From positions 1-37,720 of the forward strand of contig JAEZUM010000088.1 in assembly GCA_023421075.1 (NCBI GenBank): a DNA stretch of 37,720 nucleotides, read 5' to 3'. Every line of letters begins with the position of its first letter. The first letter of the stretch is position 1. The translations under genes were made by a program, and so were the position numbers. This document shows, piece after piece, positions 32,177 to 37,720 of the stretch. The notes below the pieces were generated by a model. That model saw nothing but the letters and a program-made list of their open reading frames with translations. It had not been told where the DNA came from and made no database searches. The DNA comes from Bacillota bacterium (GTDB lineage Bacteria > Bacillota > Clostridia > Lachnospirales > Lachnospiraceae).

Positions 32177-32818
32177 ATGATAATAAAAAGTGCAAGTCTG
32201 GAGACAGTATGCGGAATTACCAGTGTGTTGCCGGTCAATGAAAAACCGGAGGTGGCATTTGCAGGTAAATCAAATGTTGGGAAGTCATCCCTAATCAATG
32301 CTCTTATGAACCGAAAATCCCTGGCCAGAACCTCGGGACAGCCGGGAAAGACACAGACTATAAACTTCTACAATGTCAATGATGCGTTATATTATGTGGA
32401 TCTTCCGGGATACGGATACGCAAAGGTGTCAGGGACTACGAAGGAAAAATGGGGCAAGATGATCGAGAAATATCTGAAGACATCAGCTCAGCTGAGAATG
32501 ATATTCCTGCTGCTTGATATCCGGCACGAGCCCTCCGCGAACGACAAAAGTATGTACGACTGGATTGTATATCAGGGCTTTCATCCGGTGATCATCGCGA
32601 CCAAGTTGGATAAGATTAACCGTAGTCAGATACAAAAGCAGATAAAAATAATCAAGGAGGGTCTTCAGGTAGAACCCGGAACGAAGATATTTCCATTCTC
32701 TGCTACAAGTAAGCAGGGCAGAGAGGAAATCTGGGCTTGTATTGAAGAAATTTGTTTTTCGTCACAGGAGTCCTTCGAGATTGCTCTGAATGAAGAAAAT
32801 TCGGAATTAACAGATTAA
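32177..32818 (+). CDS. ysxC: ribosome biogenesis GTPase YsxC/EngB
   Basis: A 213-residue GTPase needed for large ribosomal subunit assembly. G1 is GKSNVGKSS (30-38), the switch region holds SGQPGKTQTINFY, G3 is DLPGYGYAKV, G4 is TKLDK and G5 is FSATSKQG. ATG 32177 has ATGGAGGT at 32165-32172; upstream in-frame starts from 32117 lie inside the hairpin and lack a site. It is the last gene of the tig-clpP-clpX-ysxC set. The usual intervening lon gene is absent. Confidence 0.95.
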   Translation: MIIKSASLETVCGITSVLPVNEKPEVAFAGKSNVGKSSLINALMNRKSLARTSGQPGKTQTINFYNVNDALYYVDLPGYGYAKVSGTTKEKWGKMIEKYLKTSAQLRMIFLLLDIRHEPSANDKSMYDWIVYQGFHPVIIATKLDKINRSQIQKQIKIIKEGLQVEPGTKIFPFSATSKQGREEIWACIEEICFSSQESFEIALNEENSELTD

Positions 32819-32837
32819 GAAATACAGAACGAAAAGA

Positions 32838-32861
32838 TAGGCCGGACTTAAGTCCGGCCTA
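32838..32861. terminator. bidirectional terminator, 24-base perfect palindrome
   Basis: TAGGCCGGACTT / AAGTCCGGCCTA (32838-32861) is a perfect GC-rich palindrome, with A-rich sequence on the left and aatattt on the right, between convergent ysxC and the DUF4364 gene. Confidence 0.8.
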
Positions 32862-32869
32862 ATATTTAT

Positions 32870-32888
32870 GTGTGCATTGTGGGCACAC
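32870..32888 (-). repeat. small hairpin after the DUF4364 gene
   Basis: GTGTGC (32870-32875) pairs with GCACAC (32883-32888). On the minus strand it precedes the palindrome at 32838 and may be part of the same termination region. Confidence 0.5.
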
Positions 32889-32892
32889 GTTC

Positions 32893-33408
32893 TTATAACA
32901 AGGTAGACATTAGATACGCATAAACATCGGAGCTCTTTTCTCTCCAGTTGTTGCACAGGCTTTTTGCTTCCTCTTGTGTAGTGACGAGAAGCGTTAAGTC
33001 GATGATAGAAGCCTCGCGTTCAATAACACTTAGATGGGCAGCAAATTCACCTTTCTTTACCTGATAGTATTCGGCCTGGGTTGATACCTCTTCTTGGAGC
33101 TCATATTTGTTCTCTAACAGATAAGCTTCAATATCATCCTTAATACCGGAGGAGATCATATTGTCAAAGAAGAGGAGCGTCTCATTCCCACTATCGGTAA
33201 TTCGATATAAGGTGCTGTTGCGAATTATCTTTGTGGTAATATAGGCATCATCAATCAATTCCGAGATAGCCCTTTGAATGTTAAAGTAATTGGTGTATTC
33301 CTTCTCCAAAATAAAGGTGGTTAATTGGGCATTATTTAAGGGGAAGTTAACTCTACTTAAAATGTAAAGGATCATGAGCTTATATAACATAAAGGTATCG
33401 GATTGCAT
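32893..33408 (-). CDS. DUF4364 family protein (winged-helix-like)
   Basis: A 171-residue protein. The N-terminal half resembles a winged helix (LMILYILSRVNFPLNNAQLT, then AISELIDDAYITTK and a YRITDSGNETLLFF wing-like segment). This matches the DUF4364 family of Clostridia, thought from its fold to be DNA-binding regulators. The C-terminal half is an alpha/beta region of unknown role. GGAGGT lies before the ATG. It follows the radical SAM gene by 16 bases on the same strand. Confidence 0.85.
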   Translation of the reverse strand: MQSDTFMLYKLMILYILSRVNFPLNNAQLTTFILEKEYTNYFNIQRAISELIDDAYITTKIIRNSTLYRITDSGNETLLFFDNMISSGIKDDIEAYLLENKYELQEEVSTQAEYYQVKKGEFAAHLSVIEREASIIDLTLLVTTQEEAKSLCNNWREKSSDVYAYLMSTLL

Positions 33409-33424
33409 TGGTAACCTCCTTTAA

Positions 33425-34363
33425 TCAGGTCGGGTAATGATAAAATTTTCCTTGATAAGTATCCCGTTCCTTCATCTGACTGTGTATTCGGTTAAGTACA
33501 AGCTTTTTATTAGCACTCCATAAGGGGGCAAGTAATAATTTTCTTGGACCGTCACCGGTAATCCGATGAATGACAAGCTCCTGTGGAAGACGCTCGATGC
33601 AAGAGATTACAAGATCGACATAGGCGTCTAAGGTCAGAACCTCCTTCACTAAGCCTTCTTCATAAGACTGTCCAAGATCAGTTCCTTTTAATATATGCAA
33701 GAGCTGCAATTTAATTCCCTGAACCGGAAGGGTGGATATATATTCCATGGTCTTTAACATATCATGTTTTGACTCCTTTGGCAAGCCCAGAATAGTATGA
33801 ACGATTACTGGAATACCATGCTGATGAAGTAAGCAGACACATTCCTCAAATACCTTAAGAGAATATCCTCTTCGTATCAAAGTTGCAGTATCCTCATGTA
33901 TCGTCTGTAATCCAAGTTCAATCCAGACAGGTTTCACCCGATTCAGTTCATCAAGAAGAGCAAGGACCTCTTCGTTGATACAATCCGGTCTTGTTGCGAT
34001 GGATAATATAACAATATCCGGATGATTGATTGCATCAAAGAATATGGACCTCAGATATTCTGCCGGAGCATAAGTATTTGTAAAGGCTTGAAAATAAGCA
34101 ATGTATTTAGCCTGATCCGGTTCAGTAAGCTTGGCTGCGACCTGGGACTTGGCCTCCTCAATCTGACTTTTGATATCAGAGTGAATGCCTTCTGCAAAGT
34201 CTCCGGAACCACCCTCAGAGCAGAAGATACATCCCCGGGTGTCCAGTGTCCCATCCCTGTTCGGACAGGTCATCCCACCATTCAGTGACAGCTTATAGAT
34301 CTTTCTGCCGTAAAGCTTCTTCAATTCATAATCCAGCGAATGATATCTCTTCTGTTCCCACAT
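33425..34363 (-). CDS. TIGR01212 family radical SAM protein (YtqA/YhcC-like)
   Basis: A 312-residue radical SAM enzyme. The cluster cysteines are Cys33, Cys45 and Cys48 in CPNRDGTLDTRGCIFC, the long-spaced form typical of TIGR01212/Elp3-like proteins. GGxGDF, IELGLQTIHEDT and GIKLQLLHILKGTDL are further family blocks. B. subtilis YtqA of this family has been linked to the mnm5 side chain of tRNA wobble uridine (MnmL), which would be the best guess; a YtqB/MnmM partner is not in the window. It sits 7 bases after the malic enzyme stop and ahead of the DUF4364 gene, so these three are probably one transcript. Confidence 0.88.
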   Translation of the reverse strand: MWEQKRYHSLDYELKKLYGRKIYKLSLNGGMTCPNRDGTLDTRGCIFCSEGGSGDFAEGIHSDIKSQIEEAKSQVAAKLTEPDQAKYIAYFQAFTNTYAPAEYLRSIFFDAINHPDIVILSIATRPDCINEEVLALLDELNRVKPVWIELGLQTIHEDTATLIRRGYSLKVFEECVCLLHQHGIPVIVHTILGLPKESKHDMLKTMEYISTLPVQGIKLQLLHILKGTDLGQSYEEGLVKEVLTLDAYVDLVISCIERLPQELVIHRITGDGPRKLLLAPLWSANKKLVLNRIHSQMKERDTYQGKFYHYPT

Positions 34364-34370
34364 AACTTCT

Positions 34371-35525
34371 CTACTTTCTAATATATGCCTTTACTGCGGC
34401 ACTAACGACATCACTTACTCTTGGATCAAAGGGCTGGGGCATTATGTTATCGTCCTTCAATTCATCGTCAGGTACCAGGCCGGCGATTGCTACTGCTGCA
34501 GCCAGTTTCATCTCCTCGGTTATCTGGGTAGCTCTTCCTTCTAAGGCACCACGGAAGATACCGGGGAAAGCTACTACATTATTCACTTGATTCGGAAAGT
34601 CGGAACGTCCGGTAGCGACAATGCGGGCACCTGCTTCCTTCGCCAGATCCGGCATAATCTCAGGGGTAGGGTTAGCCATTGCAAAGAGGATGGAATCTTT
34701 ATTCATTGAGGAAACCATCTCCTTGGTTACGATATTCGGAGCGGATACTCCCACAAAGAGATCAGCGCCTACAAGAGCATCTGCAAGAGTTCCGTTTTTG
34801 TTCTCCAGATTCGTAACCTCAAGCATCTGTTTCTGCATCCAATTAAGCTGTTTGTATTCCTTTGATATGATTCCATGCACATCACAAAGGATAAGATGTT
34901 TGAAACCATAAGACAGAAGAAGCTTGGAGATTGCGATGCCTGCAGAGCCGGCCCCGTTTACAACGATTTGACAGGTCTCCTTACTCTTACCGGTTATCTT
35001 CAGAGCATTGATGGCAGCAGCCAGAACGACGATAGCGGTTCCATGCTGATCGTCATGAAAAACAGGGATATCGAGTAGTTCTTTCAGACGCTCCTCTATT
35101 TCAAAACATCTTGGAGCAGAGATGTCCTCCAGATTAATACCGCCAAAGGCAGGTGCGATCGCAACGATTGTCTTGATGATTTCTTCCGTGTCCTGGGTGT
35201 CGAGGCAGATCGGTACGGCATTCACTCCGCCAAACTCCTTAAATAAAACAGCCTTCCCCTCCATTACGGGCATCGCAGCATAGGGTCCGATATTTCCTAG
35301 ACCGAGGACAGCGCTACCGTCCGATACCACAGCGATGGTGTTGGCTTTTATAGTATAACGGTAAGCTGCTGATTTATCCTGTGCAATTACCCGACATGGT
35401 TCAGCGACACCCGGAGTATACGCCAGGGACAGATCTTCTCTGGTTTTTACCGGACATTTCGATGTGATTTCTAATTTTCCGTTCCATTCCTCGTGTAGCT
35501 TCAACGCCTGCTCGTTTAAATTCAT
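34371..35525 (-). CDS. NAD(P)-dependent malic enzyme
   Basis: A 384-residue enzyme for oxidative decarboxylation of malate to pyruvate and CO2. Signatures are LAYTPGVAEPC near the N-terminus, YTIKANTIAVVSDGSAVLGL with the catalytic Lys, the metal site in ISAPRCFEIEERL and FHDDQHGTA, and a Rossmann NGAGSAGIAI. The short form without a phosphotransacetylase tail matches small bacterial malic enzymes. ATG 35525 has GAGGTG 9 bases upstream; an in-frame GTG at 35537 overlaps that site. First gene of a minus-strand cluster. Confidence 0.95.
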   Translation of the reverse strand: MNLNEQALKLHEEWNGKLEITSKCPVKTREDLSLAYTPGVAEPCRVIAQDKSAAYRYTIKANTIAVVSDGSAVLGLGNIGPYAAMPVMEGKAVLFKEFGGVNAVPICLDTQDTEEIIKTIVAIAPAFGGINLEDISAPRCFEIEERLKELLDIPVFHDDQHGTAIVVLAAAINALKITGKSKETCQIVVNGAGSAGIAISKLLLSYGFKHLILCDVHGIISKEYKQLNWMQKQMLEVTNLENKNGTLADALVGADLFVGVSAPNIVTKEMVSSMNKDSILFAMANPTPEIMPDLAKEAGARIVATGRSDFPNQVNNVVAFPGIFRGALEGRATQITEEMKLAAAVAIAGLVPDDELKDDNIMPQPFDPRVSDVVSAAVKAYIRK

Positions 35526-35695
35526 TTTATTATCCACCTCATATATTTTAATATTTATACATTCTAACTTCAGTTTACAGCTATCATAGCACTCTAAAAA
35601 GTGTTAATCAAGAGGCGAATGCGAAGGAATTGCAAGATGATCGGCAGAAAACATAAAAATGTTTGATATACCTTTGTCGAAAAAGGTAAAATAAC

Positions 35696-35724
35696 TTTAC
35701 AATAAGGATGTAAATAGTTAAAAT
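35696..35724 (+). promoter_or_regulatory. candidate SigA promoter of the diguanylate cyclase
   Basis: TTTACA, 17 bases, TAAAAT, about 70 bases before the predicted start. Confidence 0.5.
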
Positions 35725-35792
35725 ATTATATGTAATACCATGTTTTACATACTCATAAAAATGCAACCAATATTCGGATGATTGAGGTATCC

Positions 35793-37400
35793 ATGAAGAT
35801 TATAAATAAGATCATTGTAATAGCAATCGTGGTTTCTATGGGAATTACATATTATAACCAATTTAACACGATTATCAGCGACTACAGGACGGAGATTGAA
35901 TTCAAGGGCTTATGGATCGGAAAGCACATCGACCTTAGCAGTGGTTTTCTCGAACTCATGAAAGTCTATGGGAATAACTATATCAAGAACAGGGAAGCCT
36001 TCTCTGAATATTTTGGGTTGCTACAGTATGATGAAGAAAAGCAGGGCTATCATCTGGATGCTATTCAGGGAACCGATGAGGAACATTTCATGGGTAATCT
36101 CACCGGTGTGGGACCGATACCCAAGGATGAGATGCTGATAAGAGAGATTAATCTGGGATTAGAGATCAATATCTTCTTTCGAAAAATTCGTGAGCTTATT
36201 CCGGACGTTGCCTGGCTATACTATACCAGTGACAGTGGATTCATTAACATATATCCCTTTGTTAGTTCGGATGAGTTTTTCTATGAAGACCGGTTAAAGG
36301 AAGCCAGTTTTTTCTCCTATGCTAATCCGGTCAATAATCCGAAGCGGGAGTCAGTCTGGACACCGGTTTATCTGGATTATGCAGGAAAAGGACTCATGGT
36401 TACTTATTCTTGTCCGTTATATATAGATAATCAATTCAAAGGAATCATATCCCTGGATTTTACCAATGAATTCTTCAGTAATATACTTTATTCGAAATAT
36501 GAGGGTTATGTGACTGATCAGACCGGAGCCTTGATTGCTGCCAGTAAAAACATAGAATTCGAAGATAAGGTAATTCGGATTGATGAGGTCATGGATTTTA
36601 CTGAGGAAGAGTGGGCGCAGGTCAATCGCATCGAAGATAACAGTATGAGGATCATATCCGGTGAGTATGTTTATAAAGCGGGCTTTGTGAGTTCACCATG
36701 GACTATGTATTTTCGTCTGCCAATTCGTCAGGTTGCAAAGCAGGCTTTTCTACTGACACTACCTATGATAGTAATCTGCTCGTTGTTCTTATATGCATTA
36801 TTTGAGATAGAACGGCGCAAGCGTATCCAAGGAATGTTGTCAAATACCATAAAGGAACGTAAGGCGTATCAGGAGCTATTGGAGAATGCAGCAAAATATG
36901 ATTTTCTTACTGCAACGCTCAATCGTAGAGGTATGGAGGAACAGCTGTCCCAGATCGGTAAGCTCGAAGACGGAGCTACAATCTATATACTCATGGCTGA
37001 TCTGGATAAGTTTAAAAAATTGAATGATACCTACGGACACGTAGCAGGGGACAAGGTTTTGATTGAGGTTGCCGAGATCTTCAAGGACTTGATTGCTGAT
37101 CAAGGCCATGTCAGTCGATGGGGAGGAGAGGAATTTCTGCTGGTGTTGACCAAGATGGAATACCAGAAGATGCTCGATCTCGCAGAGAGAATTCGCCAAA
37201 GAGTCGAGGAGATGCGCTTACCCTGGAAGGATGGTCATATGCTTAGAGTTACGGTGACTATGGGCATCGCCATTTATACCTCGGAGCTGTCTCTCTACAA
37301 ATGCATTTCCAATGCGGATAAGGCGCTGTATCAAGGGAAACGAAGAGGGCGAAATCAGATTATTTTATATGATGAGCTATCTGAAAATCAGGAAGAATAA
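35793..37400 (+). CDS. membrane diguanylate cyclase (Cache-like sensor + GGDEF)
   Basis: A 535-residue protein. A membrane helix near the N-terminus (about 4-20) and a second at about 318-337 flank a large extracytoplasmic domain with Cache-like features (PDVAWLYYTSDSGFINIYP, then SVWTPVYLDYAGKGLMVTYS). A short linker leads to a GGDEF domain (about 365-530) with the active motif GGEEF (444-448) and the metal Asp403 in ADLDKFKKLND, so it should make c-di-GMP. The inhibitory RxxD site before GGEEF is absent. ATG 35793 has GAGGT close upstream (4-base gap); an in-frame ATG at 35778 has no site but cannot be excluded. Confidence 0.9.
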   Translation: MKIINKIIVIAIVVSMGITYYNQFNTIISDYRTEIEFKGLWIGKHIDLSSGFLELMKVYGNNYIKNREAFSEYFGLLQYDEEKQGYHLDAIQGTDEEHFMGNLTGVGPIPKDEMLIREINLGLEINIFFRKIRELIPDVAWLYYTSDSGFINIYPFVSSDEFFYEDRLKEASFFSYANPVNNPKRESVWTPVYLDYAGKGLMVTYSCPLYIDNQFKGIISLDFTNEFFSNILYSKYEGYVTDQTGALIAASKNIEFEDKVIRIDEVMDFTEEEWAQVNRIEDNSMRIISGEYVYKAGFVSSPWTMYFRLPIRQVAKQAFLLTLPMIVICSLFLYALFEIERRKRIQGMLSNTIKERKAYQELLENAAKYDFLTATLNRRGMEEQLSQIGKLEDGATIYILMADLDKFKKLNDTYGHVAGDKVLIEVAEIFKDLIADQGHVSRWGGEEFLLVLTKMEYQKMLDLAERIRQRVEEMRLPWKDGHMLRVTVTMGIAIYTSELSLYKCISNADKALYQGKRRGRNQIILYDELSENQEE

Positions 37401-37448
37401 ATCATGGAGTGCACAACTACCGTGAGTACTATAGTTGAGAATTTGGTT

Positions 37449-37486
37449 GGCAGTATATGAAGTCCGATCCGGATCAATATACTGCC
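37449..37486 (+). repeat. 10-bp inverted repeat after the cyclase gene
   Basis: GGCAGTATAT (37449-37458) pairs perfectly with ATATACTGCC (37477-37486), with an inner GATCCGGATC palindrome and no T tract. The rest of 37401-37720 shows no gene I can support; a 70-codon frame at 37435 overlaps this hairpin and has no ribosome site. Confidence 0.6.
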
Positions 37487-37720
37487 GATTCGAATCAGAG
37501 GTTATTATAAGTAAAATGACTGTTTTTACCACGTACTATAAGGAATGGGTATGTCTGGGATATAAAAGGAAAAATATAGGAATAATAACAGGAAAGAAAA
37601 TACTTTTATTTCTAAATGAACTGATGTATAATAAGGTATCAAATTAGGATAATCTTTGGATAATTCCATCATGTAGTAATTCTATATCATTTCTATATCA
37701 AATTCCGTAAGAGAATCCAA

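Noticed and set aside
37435..37647. 70-codon open frame at the right end
   Set aside because: It starts at TTG without a ribosome site, overlaps a perfect inverted repeat at 37449-37486 and resembles no family.

Overview
The window is a chromosomal segment of a low-GC, spore-forming Gram-positive bacterium, most likely a Clostridia member of the Lachnospiraceae type. This rests on AGGAGG-type ribosome binding sites, an alpha/beta-type small acid-soluble spore protein, a SigI/RsgI pair, the tig-clpP-clpX-ysxC order, a KtrAB potassium system and a DUF4364 protein. No phage, IS element, CRISPR array or rRNA operon was seen. The species assignment is inference; no database was searched.

Layout. 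1-292: the tail of a tRNA operon (partial tRNA, Leu-UAA, Arg-ACG) and its terminator. 448-2575: small membrane proteins (HAAS/DUF1700-like, SHOCT), a region with stacked terminators and a candidate 35-aa ORF, an Asn/Ser-rich low-complexity protein and a rhodanese. 2707-7520: an RlmL-like rRNA methyltransferase, a divergent alpha/beta hydrolase, and an operon of cell-wall amidase, dITP pyrophosphatase and YfcE-like phosphoesterase. 7540-8801: a tRNA operon (Pro, Gly, Arg, His, Gln, Lys, Leu) behind a near-perfect promoter, with a 58-bp tandem duplication between Gln and Lys. 8902-14583: an AEC transporter on the minus strand, then ktrB-ktrA, a repeat-rich spacer, and a CNNM/CBS protein followed by a second ktrA. 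14678-16717: sigI-rsgI on the minus strand. 16926-18704: a large choice-of-anchor A protein with Pro-rich repeats and a Cys-rich tail but no signal peptide. 18814-23322: a DJ-1 family protein, an alanine/sodium symporter, and ddl-murF. 23842-27012: a spore protein and a histidine kinase/HD-GYP regulator pair. 27223-32818: glmM, tig, clpP, clpX, ysxC. 32893-35525: a minus-strand cluster of malic enzyme, TIGR01212 radical SAM protein and DUF4364 protein. 35793-37400: a membrane diguanylate cyclase.

Themes. Envelope and peptidoglycan functions recur (amidase, Ddl, MurF, GlmM, SigI/RsgI). Two genes concern cyclic di-GMP: an HD-GYP phosphodiesterase regulator and a GGDEF cyclase. Potassium handling has a KtrB channel, its cognate KtrA and a second KtrA paired with a CNNM-type transporter. 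Protein quality control is represented by trigger factor and ClpXP, but lon is absent from its frequent place between clpX and ysxC.

The most unusual elements are the signal-less choice-of-anchor A protein with a SigE-like promoter upstream, the orphan second KtrA, two families of non-coding repeats (57-bp direct repeats at 12293-12431; 58-bp tandem at 8312-8427), and a promoter-palindrome-terminator arrangement before a tiny ORF at 1631.
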